The notes under the pieces are model-generated. The model ran no database searches. It saw only the letters and a program-made list of their open reading frames with translations, and was not told where the DNA came from. A DNA stretch of 64,000 bases from a bacterium 1XD21-70. Lineage in GTDB: Bacteria; Bacillota; Clostridia; Lachnospirales; Lachnospiraceae. Below are positions 33,825 to 43,059 of this stretch, one piece after another. Location of the stretch: assembly GCA_003669055.1 (NCBI GenBank), contig RAYB01000001.1, positions 186,001 through 250,000 on the forward strand, given 5' to 3'. Each line of letters opens with the position of its first letter. Position 1 is the stretch's first letter. Both the position numbers and the translations under genes were made by a program.

Positions 33825-35339
33825 TTACTGGTTTTCTTTACCCAAAGTTTTCATCGTCGGGAACAACAAAACATCCCTGATCGCCGGGGCATTGGTAAGC
33901 AACATCACCAGCCGGTCAATCCCATACCCAATCCCGCCAGTCGGCGGCATCCCGATCTCCAATGCATTCAGGAAATCCTCATCCGTGGTATTGGCCTCCT
34001 CATCCCCGGCTGCCAGCGCTGCCTCCTGAGCCTTAAACCGCTCCCGCTGGTCAATAGGATCATTTAACTCCGAATAGGCATTACACATCTCTCTGCCATA
34101 GATAAACAACTCAAACCGCTCCACCAGTTCCGGCTTATCCGGCTTTCTCTTGGTCAGGGGAGACACCTCCACCGGGTGGTCCATGATAAAGGTGGGCTGG
34201 ATCAAATGTTCCTCCACAAACTCTTCAAAGAACAGGTTAATGATATCGCCCCGCACATGGCGCGCCTCATAATGAACCTCTTTTTCATCCGCCAGCTTCT
34301 TTGCCTCTTCTGTGGTCTTAATCTCCTCAAAATCAATTCCCGTATACTTTTTGATGGCATCAATCATGGTCAGCCTCTCAAAAGGCTTGCCTAAATCGAT
34401 CATCTCCTCCGCATAGGGAACGCAGGTGGTGCCGCAGACCTCCTCGGCCACATGGCGGAACATATTCTCTGTCAGATCCATCATGCCGTTATAATCCGTA
34501 TACGCCTGGTATAGTTCCATCAGGGTAAACTCCGGGTTGTGGCGGGTATCCAGTCCCTCATTGCGGAACACGCGGCCGATCTCATAGACCCGTTCCATGC
34601 CGCCCACAATCAGCCTCTTCAGATACAGTTCCAGGGATATCCTCAGCTTCACATCCTCATCCAGGGCATTGTAATGCGTTTCAAAGGGACGCGCTGCCGC
34701 CCCGCCTGCATTGCTTACCAGCATAGGGGTCTCCACCTCAAGAAATCCCTGGCCATCCAGATAGCGGCGGATACTGCTGATGATCTTGGAACGCATGACA
34801 AAGGTCCTTTTCACATCCTCATTCATGATCAGGTCTGTATACCGCTGGCGATACCGCATATCCGTATTGGTCAGCCCATGATACTTTTCCGGGAGGATCT
34901 GTAAACTCTTAGAAAGAAGAGTCATGGATTTTGCATGGATGGAAATCTCCCCCATCATCGTGGTGAACACAATGCCTTCCACACCGACGATATCACCGAT
35001 ATCCAGCTTCTTGAATGCCTTATAAGCTTCCTCTCCCAGATCATCCCGCGCCACATAGCACTGAATATTGCCCTTTAGGTCCTGGACATTGCAAAAGGAT
35101 GCTTTCCCCATCACGCGTTTGGACATCATCCGTCCGGCAATGGAAACCTCCTTGCCTTCCCATTGTGCATAATCTTCTTTCACATCTATGCTGTGAACGG
35201 TTACACCGTACTTTGTGATTTGGAACGGATCCTTTCCCGCTGCCTGAAGTTCTGCAAGTTTCTCCCGGCGCACCTTTAACAGCTGATTTAAATCCGGCTC
35301 CTGACCCTGTTTTTTCTGCTGATTCTGCTGTTCTGCCAT
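33825..35339 (-). CDS. lysS: Lysyl-tRNA synthetase, class II
   Basis: A 504-residue enzyme charging tRNA-Lys. The N-terminal OB-fold anticodon-binding domain (about 60-165) and the class II catalytic core are complete, with motif 2 [15 protein letters not shown] and motif 3 [13 protein letters not shown]. The last residues after FPTMK (TLGKENQ) may have been supplied by the element inserted at the gene's 3' end. Co-transcribed with greA, with a stem-loop between them. Confidence 0.96.
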   Translation of the reverse strand: MAEQQNQQKKQGQEPDLNQLLKVRREKLAELQAAGKDPFQITKYGVTVHSIDVKEDYAQWEGKEVSIAGRMMSKRVMGKASFCNVQDLKGNIQCYVARDDLGEEAYKAFKKLDIGDIVGVEGIVFTTMMGEISIHAKSMTLLSKSLQILPEKYHGLTNTDMRYRQRYTDLIMNEDVKRTFVMRSKIISSIRRYLDGQGFLEVETPMLVSNAGGAAARPFETHYNALDEDVKLRISLELYLKRLIVGGMERVYEIGRVFRNEGLDTRHNPEFTLMELYQAYTDYNGMMDLTENMFRHVAEEVCGTTCVPYAEEMIDLGKPFERLTMIDAIKKYTGIDFEEIKTTEEAKKLADEKEVHYEARHVRGDIINLFFEEFVEEHLIQPTFIMDHPVEVSPLTKRKPDKPELVERFELFIYGREMCNAYSELNDPIDQRERFKAQEAALAAGDEEANTTDEDFLNALEIGMPPTGGIGYGIDRLVMLLTNAPAIRDVLLFPTMKTLGKENQ

Positions 35340-35373
35340 CCTCTGCTCCTCTTTTTCGTGGAATAATAATCAC

Positions 35374-35407
35374 CTGCAGCCGTTTGGTTCCTCCCAAACA
35401 GCTGCAG
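35374..35407 (-). other. Stem-loop between greA and lysS
   Basis: CTGCAGC-x-GTTTGG pairs with CCAAAC-x-GCTGCAG around a six-base loop. There is no T-run, so it looks like an mRNA processing or stability element rather than a terminator. I see no T-box or riboswitch here. Confidence 0.55.
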
Positions 35408-35416
35408 CCGTCTCTC

Positions 35417-35899
35417 CTATGACACTCTCTGAATCTCCAGCACCTTATACTGGATCACTCCGGCCTGTGTTTCCACATCCACTACGTCGCCCACTCTTTT
35501 GCCAAGCAATGCCTGGCCAACCGGCGATTCGTTTGAAATCTTGTTCTGCAGGCTGTTGGCCTCCGTGGAACCCACAATCCGAAACTCCATCTCCTCCTCA
35601 AAATCCGCATCGTAAACCTTAACCTTACAACCGATGCTGATCTTATTGATATCTATCTCATCCTCATCGATCACTTCCGCATTTTTTAAAAGCTTTTCCA
35701 ATTCCTCAATCCGAAGTTCGATGTCCCGTTGCTCATCCTTGGCAGCATCATACTCTGCATTCTCAGACAGGTCTCCCTGCTCCCTTGCTTCCTTAATCTT
35801 CTGAGCCACTTCCCGTCTGCGGTTTACTTTCAGATCCTGAAGTTCATCCTCATACTGCTTCAGTCCCGCATAGGTTAAAATATTTTTCTTCTCCGCCAT
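35417..35899 (-). CDS. greA: Transcription elongation factor GreA
   Basis: 160 residues from the ATG at 35899 ([12 protein letters not shown]). An N-terminal coiled coil (about 10-78, including [20 protein letters not shown], the acidic-tip region) and a C-terminal FKBP-like domain ([18 protein letters not shown]) are present. It stimulates RNA cleavage by stalled polymerase. An ATG three codons earlier (35908) also lies near the ribosome site AAGGAAGG. Confidence 0.96.
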   Translation of the reverse strand: MAEKKNILTYAGLKQYEDELQDLKVNRRREVAQKIKEAREQGDLSENAEYDAAKDEQRDIELRIEELEKLLKNAEVIDEDEIDINKISIGCKVKVYDADFEEEMEFRIVGSTEANSLQNKISNESPVGQALLGKRVGDVVDVETQAGVIQYKVLEIQRVS

Positions 35900-35908
35900 G
35901 CCACTCAT

Positions 35909-36249
35909 TTCCTTCCTTTTTTACTACTCTGCCCCAGCCTCTCTTTCTTATCTGGTTCCCGGACAGCCGCTATGCCCATGCCGGCACGGCCCTGATCCCT
36001 TGCGTTCCACGTGCCAGTACGGCCTTGCCTCACCGGCCTTTGGGCAGTCGCCATTCCCGTGCCAGCACGGCCTTGGCTCATTGTGTTCCATGTATTATAT
36101 CCTAAAGAACCAGGCTTGTCAAGAATCGTTGGGGGCAATCTTGCCGCACAATCCGCAGATATACAAGCGCCTCTGCGAACGGGCTGTTACCCTAAGATAA
36201 CTTTTACCGCTTTGGCCAAAAAAGCGGCTGCCGAGGCACATTTCCCGCT
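35909..36249 (-). other. greA-lysS leader with GC-rich repeats; no certain gene
   Basis: The promoter at 36122-36094 gives a leader of about 180 bases. It carries three copies of GGCCGTRCYGGCAYG (minus sense; plus positions 36058-36072, 36010-36024 and 35977-35991), each itself partly palindromic. One frame is open from an ATG at 36081 to a TGA that overlaps a greA ATG as ATGA; it encodes 58 basic, repetitive residues (MSQGRAGTGMATAQRP at the start) and has no ribosome site. From 36123 to 36249 I see nothing. Confidence 0.45.
36094..36122 (-). promoter_or_regulatory. Consensus promoter of greA-lysS
   Basis: On the minus strand TTGACA (36122-36117), a 17-base spacer and TATAAT (36099-36094): a perfect match to the housekeeping sigma consensus. 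Confidence 0.88.
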
Positions 36250-37218
36250 TTAACGCCCCCTTGCAAGCATTGGCAGGAGAGCCTCCAGGCCTGCCATGGT
36301 TTCTATATAGTTGCATTCCCTGCGCACAGACGCAGAGTGGGGAAGGCCTGCCGTATACCAGGCAATATGCTTGCGCATTTCCTTCATCCCCAGCAGCTCA
36401 CCCTTTTTCTCCACCTGCATCCTGGCATGCCTCAGAACCATCTGGGAAATCTCTTCTGCATCCGGCTCCGGCAATAACTCCCCTGTATCCAGATAATGCC
36501 GGATCCGCCCAAACAGCCAGGGATTCCCCTGTGCCCCCCGTGCAACCATCAAGCCGTCGCAGCCCGTTTCCTCCATCATCCTCCTGGCATCTTCCGGCGA
36601 AAAAATATCTCCGTTCCCGATCACCGGGATCTTAACTGCCTCTTTCACCCTGCGGATGATATCCCAGTCTGCATGTCCCGAATAAAATTGCTGCCGGGTC
36701 CTTCCGTGGACCGCCACTGCTGCCACCCCGCAGTTCTCCGCAATCCTGGCAATCTCTACGGCATTCACGTGCCCCTCATCAAATCCCTTCCGGAATTTCA
36801 CCGTCACCGGCTTTTTTACTTTCTTAACCAATGCAGAAAGGATCCTCTCTGCCAGGGCAGGATCCTTCATCAGCGCGGATCCCTCCCCATTGTTCACCAC
36901 CTTCGGGACCGGGCACCCCATATTGAAATCAATGATGTCGCAATCACCCTCCGCAACCTGTGCCGCCATCTCACTCACGATCTTGGGGTCTGACCCAAAC
37001 AATTGTACGGCAATCGGATGTTCCTCCCGGCCGATTTGCAGAAGTTCCCTCGTGTTCCTGTTATTATAATAGACTGCTTTCGCGCTGACCATCTCCGTGC
37101 ATAGCAGGCCGCACCCCTGTTCCCGGCAAAGTTTCCGGAAAGGCTGGTCCGTCACGCCCGCCATTGGTGCTAATACCAGGTTGTTCTCCGCCTCCACGTT
37201 CCCTATCCGCAGTTTCAT
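36250..37218 (-). CDS. dusB: tRNA-dihydrouridine synthase
   Basis: A 322-residue FMN enzyme that reduces uridines in tRNA. The TIM-barrel motifs LAPMAGVTDQPFRKLC, DFNMGCPVPKV (active-site cysteine), VAVHGRTRQQFYSGHADW and GNGDIFSPEDARRMM are present. Its ATG overlaps the stop of the DUF6145 gene by four bases, so the two are translationally coupled. Confidence 0.94.
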   Translation of the reverse strand: MKLRIGNVEAENNLVLAPMAGVTDQPFRKLCREQGCGLLCTEMVSAKAVYYNNRNTRELLQIGREEHPIAVQLFGSDPKIVSEMAAQVAEGDCDIIDFNMGCPVPKVVNNGEGSALMKDPALAERILSALVKKVKKPVTVKFRKGFDEGHVNAVEIARIAENCGVAAVAVHGRTRQQFYSGHADWDIIRRVKEAVKIPVIGNGDIFSPEDARRMMEETGCDGLMVARGAQGNPWLFGRIRHYLDTGELLPEPDAEEISQMVLRHARMQVEKKGELLGMKEMRKHIAWYTAGLPHSASVRRECNYIETMAGLEALLPMLARGR

Positions 37219-37562
37219 CCTGTTGTCCCCTCACCGGCAATATCCTGCCCTGCGTTTTTTAGCAGGTACAAGGCCTGATAATATAATTCCAGTTTCTCCA
37301 GCAGTTCCCTTTGCTGCTCCCTATACTGCTTGATCTTTAAGTCTGCCCCTATTTCATCATAATAACCATCGTATTCTGACGTTGTATGCTTAAATTCCAG
37401 CCTTCCGCCCTCATCAAATTCCATTGTCAGTATCCCGCCGCACTCCTCTGTGAACCATACACATAAAACCTGCAGTTCCTTCTGCACCGCCTCCGGCAGG
37501 TTGGAAAATGCTTCATTAAAATAATATTTCCGTTCATAGCCATTAGAACCACAAAGTACCAT
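37215..37562 (-). CDS. DUF6145 family protein
   Basis: A 115-residue soluble protein from the ATG at 37562 (MVLCGSNGYERKYYFN), with GGAAAGGGG upstream. It contains ELQVLCVWFTEECGGILTME and a C-terminal helix. Known to me as an uncharacterised Lachnospiraceae family. Coupled to dusB, so it may relate to tRNA work, but there is no direct evidence. Confidence 0.75.
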   Translation of the reverse strand: MVLCGSNGYERKYYFNEAFSNLPEAVQKELQVLCVWFTEECGGILTMEFDEGGRLEFKHTTSEYDGYYDEIGADLKIKQYREQQRELLEKLELYYQALYLLKNAGQDIAGEGTTG

Positions 37563-37660
37563 CGCTTCCCCTTTCCTTTCCCGGCCGCTTACCACGGGCA
37601 CGCTTTGATGCCCACAGCCAATCGCCTCATCCCTTCGTCCACAAAGGGCAATTTGCCGGA

Positions 37661-37705
37661 ATAAAATAAAAAGCCCGGCAGACCTCTCACCCATGGCTGC
37701 CGGGC
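37661..37705 (-). terminator. Intrinsic terminator after pfkA
   Basis: On the minus strand GCCCGGCAG and CTGCCGGGC arms (37705-37697 and 37681-37673) are followed by TTTTTATTTTATT. It lies 40 bases after the pfkA stop. Confidence 0.9.
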
Positions 37706-37744
37706 ATCCTCTATCATGCCTGTTTCCTTTCCAACCTATCCCGT

Positions 37745-38719
37745 TTACCGAACCAGGAGTTTGCAAATCTCAAACTGGTCTTCCGGGATGTCCTTCTTCA
37801 TCTGGAGTGCCTCCTGGATATCAAAATCCACGTACTCGCCGTTCTTATAAGCCACCACGCGGTTGCTCTTGCCCTCAGCAAGCAGCATCGCCGCTTTGGC
37901 CCCCATAATGGATGCATACACCCTGTCCTTACAGGTCGGTGTGCCGCCCCGCTGCATATGCCCTAAGATCGTCGCCCGCGTCTCCACGCCGGTCGCTGCC
38001 TCGATCCTCCTGGCCATCGATGTGGAATGGCCGATCCCCTCGGCATTAATAATAATATTATGCTTTTTCCCCTGCTTACGGTTTGCAATAATGCGGTTGA
38101 TCAGCACCTGCTCATTGCCGTCATAGCGTTCCGGAAGCAGCACATCCTCCGCGCCGTTGGCAAAACCGCACCACAATGCAATATAGCCTGCGTTCCGCCC
38201 CATGACTTCAATAATGCTGCACCGCTCATGCGAGGTGGATGTATCCCGCACCCGGTCAATCGCTTCCATGGCCGTATTCACTGCCGTGTCAAACCCGATC
38301 GTATAATCACTGCATGCCACATCCAGGTCGATGGTCCCCGGCACCCCAATCGTGTTAATCCCCAGCGCCGCCAGCTTGCCGGCACCCCGGAAAGAACCGT
38401 CACCGCCGATTACCACCATACCGTCAATCCCATGCTTGCGGCAAATCTCCGCCCCCAGCTGCTGCCCTTCCAGTGTAGTAAACTCCATACAGCGAGCCGT
38501 ATAGAGGATCGTCCCGCCACGGTAGATAATATTGGAAACGCTTGAACTCTTCAAGTCAACGATCTCTTCCTGCAAAAGCCCCGCATACCCGCGCATAATC
38601 CCCTTCACGTTCAGCCCCAGGTTCAGAGCGGTCCGGACCACTGCACGAATAGCTGCATTCATGCCAGGTGCATCTCCACCGCTTGTGAGAACGCCTATTG
38701 TCTTAACCTCTTTTGCCAT
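37745..38719 (-). CDS. pfkA: 6-phosphofructokinase
   Basis: A 324-residue ATP-dependent phosphofructokinase (fructose 6-phosphate to fructose 1,6-bisphosphate). GVLTSGGDAPGMNAAIRAV (ATP loop), GGDGSFRGAGKL, catalytic GTIDLDVACSDYTIGFDTA and GRNAGYIALW are all typical. Single gene with its own terminator, downstream of dnaE. Confidence 0.97.
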   Translation of the reverse strand: MAKEVKTIGVLTSGGDAPGMNAAIRAVVRTALNLGLNVKGIMRGYAGLLQEEIVDLKSSSVSNIIYRGGTILYTARCMEFTTLEGQQLGAEICRKHGIDGMVVIGGDGSFRGAGKLAALGINTIGVPGTIDLDVACSDYTIGFDTAVNTAMEAIDRVRDTSTSHERCSIIEVMGRNAGYIALWCGFANGAEDVLLPERYDGNEQVLINRIIANRKQGKKHNIIINAEGIGHSTSMARRIEAATGVETRATILGHMQRGGTPTCKDRVYASIMGAKAAMLLAEGKSNRVVAYKNGEYVDFDIQEALQMKKDIPEDQFEICKLLVR

Positions 38720-38798
38720 AACCTGCTCCTCCTAATTATCCCACGCCTTCTGGCGTTGATCTGCATAACCGAATTGTTTTTATTTTAAATCATTTCTC

Positions 38799-41700
38799 CT
38801 ATCTTTTCAATCCCTTTTCCACAAGTTTGACATTATTTTCACCAAGCAATGGGTATAGCCTCTCCTGAATTGTCTTATTTGCACATACCCTCCAATTTGC
38901 AGGCAGAGTCTTCTTTGCCCGTTCTTTCTTCAGATATATCCAAACAGTGTCCTGGCCTTCCTCCATCTTCAAAATATCGAAGACCTGCTGCTGTTTTTTG
39001 TCGTATTCCTCCTTGTCGGCAAACTGCAGCCACAACTCCCTCGGCAAGTCTCCAAAAGGGATCACCTGCTCCAGGATCAGCTTCCCCGCAGCATCGTCCC
39101 CCATGGAAACGCGCCCGCGCACAAACACCTTGGAATCCTCAACCAGCTGGCTGCGCCCCCGCTCATAATCCTTGGGGAACACCAAGACCTCCACGGTTCC
39201 CACCAGGTCCTCAATAGTCACAAAAGCCATCATCTTCCCCGTCTTCGTCGTCTTGACCACCTTGCCGGTGATCATGCCCCCTATCGTCACATGCTCACCG
39301 TCCGCAAGCGCCGCCTTGCCGCCTTCCTCTTCTGCCGAAAAGTCAATGGTGCGGGCAGTGATGCTGTTCTTCCACACCTCCATGTATTCGTCTAACGGAT
39401 GGCCGCTGACATACACCCCTAAAATATCCTTTTCAAAAGCCAGCAACTCCTCCTTCGGAAATTCCTCCACCTTTGGCATCTGGATCTGGTACTGCTTCTT
39501 TTCCTCCTCGCCCGCAAAATCGAACAGGCTCATCTGCCCTTCCAGGGAATTTTTCTTTTCTTTATTCTTCTGCTCCAGAAGTTCCGGCGCAATCATCGTC
39601 TTCTGGCGGCGGTTCCCCGGAAGGCTGTCTAGTGCACCTGACTTGATAAAATTCTCCAGCGTCCGTTTATTGATCTCTTTTCCGCCCATCCGTTCCACAA
39701 AATCGTCCAGGGAAGTGTAAAATCCCCCGCTCTCCCGCTCCTTGATGATCATGTCCACCATTGTGCGCCCTACGCTCTTGATCGCCGAAAGCCCGTACCG
39801 GATGCCCTCGCCTGCCACTGAAAACCCGCTCTCCCCTTCATTGATATCCGGCGGCTGGATCTCTATCCCCATCTGGCGGCAGCTAAAGATATACTCTGCC
39901 ACCTTCGTATTGTTGTCCATTACCGAGGTCATCAGGGCAGCCATAAATTCTTTCGGGTAATAATATTTTAAATATGCGGTCTGCACTGCCACCACCGCAT
40001 AGCATGCTGCATGGGATTTGTTAAACGCATATTTGGCAAAATCAATCATTTCATCATAGATATGGTTCGCCGTCTTCTCATCAATCCCGTTGGCGATACA
40101 TCCTGCAACACCTTCCTGAGGATTCCCATAGACAAAGTTCTGCCTCTCTTTCTCCATCACCGCTGTCTTTTTCTTAGACATGGCACGGCGCACCAGGTCA
40201 CTGCGCCCCATGGTATACCCTGCCAAGTCCCGCACGATCTGCATGACCTGCTCCTGATAGACAATGCATCCATAAGTCGGCCTTAAGATCGGTTCTAACT
40301 GGGGGCAGTCATAAACCGCCTGCGCTTTTCCATTCTTCCCTTTTAAGTAGCGCGGGATAAAATCCATCGGACCCGGACGGTACAATGCCACCCCGGCAAT
40401 GATATCTTCCAGGTTCTCCGGTTTCAGTTCCTTCATGAAACTCTTCATGCCTGAACTTTCCAGCTGGAATACCCCGTCGCATTTCCCTGTCCCGATCGAT
40501 GCCAATACTGCCTTGTCGTTGTAATCAATCTCTCCCATATCCAGGCAGATGCCGTGGTTTTTTTCCACCTGCCTCACGGCATTCTGGATCACTGTCAATG
40601 TCCTAAGCCCCAAAAAATCCATTTTCAAAAGCCCCAGTTCCTCCAAAGTCGTCATAGTGAACTGGGTGGTTACCGTGCCGTCCTGCGCACGGGACAGCGG
40701 CACAAACTCATCCATTGCCCGCTGGCCGATGACCACCCCGGCCGCATGCATGGATGTATGGCGCGGCAGCCCCTCTAAGCGCTTCGCCATATCAATTAAA
40801 TATTTGACCTCCTCATCCTGCTGATATGCCTCCCGCAGGTCCGGGCTCTGCCGCAGCGCCTTGTCAAGGGTCATGCCCAGATCCCCGGGTATCATCTTGG
40901 CAATGGCATCGCAGCGGGCATAGGGCATGTCAAGCACCCGCCCCACATCCCGCACCACGCCCTTGGCGGCCATCGTACCAAACGTGACAATCTGTACCAC
41001 CTGGTCTTTGCCGTACTTCTCTACCACATAATCGATGACCTCCTGGCGCCGTTCAAAGCAAAAATCAATATCGATATCCGGCATGGATACCCTCTCCGGG
41101 TTCAGAAAACGTTCAAACAGCAGATGATAGCGGACCGGGTCGATATCGGTGATCTCCAGGCAGTAAGCTACGATGCTGCCTGCTGCCGACCCCCTCCCCG
41201 GGCCAACCATAATATCATGGGAACGGGCAAAATGGATAAAATCCCACACGATCAGGAAATAGTCCACATACCCCATATTGCGGATTACATCCAATTCAAA
41301 TGTGAGGCGCTCCTTCAATGTCCCGTTATCCTGCGGGTAGCGCTTCGCCATCCCGTCCTCACACAGCTTATTTAAGTAGCCCCAGGAATCATAGCCTTCT
41401 GGCACATCATAGCGCGGCAGCTTGGTAACCCCGAATTCGATCTCCACATTGCACCGCCCGGCAATCTTATGGGTATTGTCAACCGCTTCCTGCACATAGG
41501 AAAACAACTCCCGCATCTCCTGCTCCGACTTGCAGTAATATTGCCCGCCCTCATAGCGCATCCGGTTCTCATCCGCAACTTTCTTGCCCGTCTGGATGCA
41601 TAAAAGGATATCGTGGGCAGCCACATCCTGGGCAAAAGTATAATGGATATCATTGGTGGCAACCAAATCAATCCCCAATTCCCGGCTTAAGCGCATCAGC

Positions 41701-42266
41701 CCCTGGCCAACCGTCTTTTGCATCGGGATCCCGTGATCCTGCAGTTCCAGGAAGAAGTTCCCCTTCCCAAAGATATCCTGGTAATGCAGGGCGGACCGCT
41801 TCGCCTCCTCATACATCCCCCGCGCCAGGTTCCGCTGCACCTCCCCGGCCAGGCAGGCACTGAGCGCAATGATCCCCTCATGGTAGGTTTCCAGCACCTC
41901 ATAATCCACCCTCGGTTTATAATAAAAACCGTCGATAAAACCCTTCGACACAATCTTCATCAGGTTCTGGTAACCCTGGTTATTCTCCGCTAACAGCACC
42001 AGATGGTAATACCGGTCCTCCCCGCTGCCGGTCTCCCGGTCAAAGCGCGAGCCGGGCGCCACATAGACCTCACAGCCAATGATAGGCTTGATCCCAACCT
42101 CCCTCGCCGCCCGGTAAAAATCAATCACGCCATACATCACCCCATGGTCTGTCACTGCCATGCTGTCCATGCCCAGGTCCTTTGCGCACTGCACCAATTC
42201 TTTTATCTTACAGGAACCGTCCAACAAGCTATACTCTGTATGAACATGCAAATGTGTAAATGCCAC
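38799..42266 (-). CDS. dnaE: DNA polymerase III subunit alpha
   Basis: 1155 residues from a GTG at 42266, so that the protein begins AFTHLHVHTEYSLLDGS after the start; GAGG lies five bases upstream. Domains in order: PHP (HLHVHTEYS, TDHGVMYG), palm with catalytic MPDIDIDFCFERR, fingers, helix-hairpin-helix region and OB fold (VTIGGMITGKVVKTTKTGKM). It is the replicative or repair polymerase of the DnaE1/DnaE3 kind. Earlier in-frame ATGs (42326 and 42299) exist but fit the family start less well. Confidence 0.96.
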   Translation of the reverse strand: MAFTHLHVHTEYSLLDGSCKIKELVQCAKDLGMDSMAVTDHGVMYGVIDFYRAAREVGIKPIIGCEVYVAPGSRFDRETGSGEDRYYHLVLLAENNQGYQNLMKIVSKGFIDGFYYKPRVDYEVLETYHEGIIALSACLAGEVQRNLARGMYEEAKRSALHYQDIFGKGNFFLELQDHGIPMQKTVGQGLMRLSRELGIDLVATNDIHYTFAQDVAAHDILLCIQTGKKVADENRMRYEGGQYYCKSEQEMRELFSYVQEAVDNTHKIAGRCNVEIEFGVTKLPRYDVPEGYDSWGYLNKLCEDGMAKRYPQDNGTLKERLTFELDVIRNMGYVDYFLIVWDFIHFARSHDIMVGPGRGSAAGSIVAYCLEITDIDPVRYHLLFERFLNPERVSMPDIDIDFCFERRQEVIDYVVEKYGKDQVVQIVTFGTMAAKGVVRDVGRVLDMPYARCDAIAKMIPGDLGMTLDKALRQSPDLREAYQQDEEVKYLIDMAKRLEGLPRHTSMHAAGVVIGQRAMDEFVPLSRAQDGTVTTQFTMTTLEELGLLKMDFLGLRTLTVIQNAVRQVEKNHGICLDMGEIDYNDKAVLASIGTGKCDGVFQLESSGMKSFMKELKPENLEDIIAGVALYRPGPMDFIPRYLKGKNGKAQAVYDCPQLEPILRPTYGCIVYQEQVMQIVRDLAGYTMGRSDLVRRAMSKKKTAVMEKERQNFVYGNPQEGVAGCIANGIDEKTANHIYDEMIDFAKYAFNKSHAACYAVVAVQTAYLKYYYPKEFMAALMTSVMDNNTKVAEYIFSCRQMGIEIQPPDINEGESGFSVAGEGIRYGLSAIKSVGRTMVDMIIKERESGGFYTSLDDFVERMGGKEINKRTLENFIKSGALDSLPGNRRQKTMIAPELLEQKNKEKKNSLEGQMSLFDFAGEEEKKQYQIQMPKVEEFPKEELLAFEKDILGVYVSGHPLDEYMEVWKNSITARTIDFSAEEEGGKAALADGEHVTIGGMITGKVVKTTKTGKMMAFVTIEDLVGTVEVLVFPKDYERGRSQLVEDSKVFVRGRVSMGDDAAGKLILEQVIPFGDLPRELWLQFADKEEYDKKQQQVFDILKMEEGQDTVWIYLKKERAKKTLPANWRVCANKTIQERLYPLLGENNVKLVEKGLKR

Positions 42267-42422
42267 CGCTGCCTCAACCCCTTTCCTTCCCGGTGCCATC
42301 CGGCCTGCCCGAATCCAAATTTCCATTCTATGTTACTGGGAATCCATACTGCCGTCAAGCATTTTCAGCGCCGTTTTGTTACAAAAACCGCCTTGGCCGG
42401 CCTATACGCTGCTATATAAAAA

Positions 42423-42477
42423 TATCTCCTCCTTGATAAGAACCACTGCATCTGGAATTCCTATCAAAAAGGAGATA
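42423..42477 (-). terminator. Terminator after the BlaI-type gene
   Basis: TATCTCCTTTTTGATA on the minus strand (42477-42462) pairs with TATCAAGGAGGAGATA (42438-42423) at 14 of 16 positions, followed by TTTTTATA. It ends the BlaI-type transcript ahead of dnaE. Confidence 0.7.
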
Positions 42478-42498
42478 ATCCCCCGTACCGCTGCTATT

Positions 42499-42897
42499 CT
42501 ACCGCTCTTCTGTCCCGGATGTTTCGAGGATCCTTCTCACATCATCCTTTTCCTGTTTTGTCAATTCCCCTTTGCCGACATATGCTTCTATCAGATCCTT
42601 AAAAGAATTGTTATAGCAAACCTCTACCAGTTCCTTCGTCCACTTATGGATATGCTCACCCCTGCTGCATAAGGCATGGTACTCATTATACGGATTGATG
42701 ATGCTCCGCTCTGCCTGGATCATCCCCATCTTCTGGAGGCCGTTCAAAAAAGTATTTAAGGTCTGTACCTTCCACTCCTTCTTCCAGTCCCTCCTGGCAA
42801 TCTCCATAATCTCGCGAAATGTCATCGGCCTGTTTTCTGACCAAAAAAGTTCCATGATCAGCAACTCTGTGTTAGTCAATCCATAATTATTCTTCAT
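42499..42897 (-). CDS. BlaI/MecI/CopY family repressor
   Basis: A 132-residue winged-helix repressor (LTNTELLIMELFWSENRPMT, VQTLNTFLNGLQKMGMI) with a dimerisation tail. Usually paired with a BlaR1/MecR1 sensor protease or a copper ATPase; no such partner is adjacent, so it is an orphan here. It probably regulates itself and distant genes. Confidence 0.88.
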   Translation of the reverse strand: MKNNYGLTNTELLIMELFWSENRPMTFREIMEIARRDWKKEWKVQTLNTFLNGLQKMGMIQAERSIINPYNEYHALCSRGEHIHKWTKELVEVCYNNSFKDLIEAYVGKGELTKQEKDDVRRILETSGTEER

Positions 42898-42977
42898 AGG
42901 TCATTTCCTCTTCCATAAGGATTATCAGCTTTGCAATGAAATGTAAACAGATCCGATAAAAACTTTACTATTAGGAT

Positions 42978-43006
42978 ATTATATCATGGGCAGATAGATG
43001 CCGCAA
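42978..43006 (-). promoter_or_regulatory. Promoter of the BlaI-type gene
   Basis: On the minus strand TTGCGG (43006-43001), a 17-base spacer and TATAAT (42983-42978), about 80 bases before the ATG. Confidence 0.65.
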
Positions 43007-43059
43007 GGAATTTTTGCTAAAACCCGGCATCCTTGCCGCTTTGCAGCGGTTTCACCCCC

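Noticed and set aside
35340-35416. T-box or lysine riboswitch upstream of lysS
   Set aside because: The gap is only 77 bases with one simple stem-loop; it is too short and lacks T-box features.
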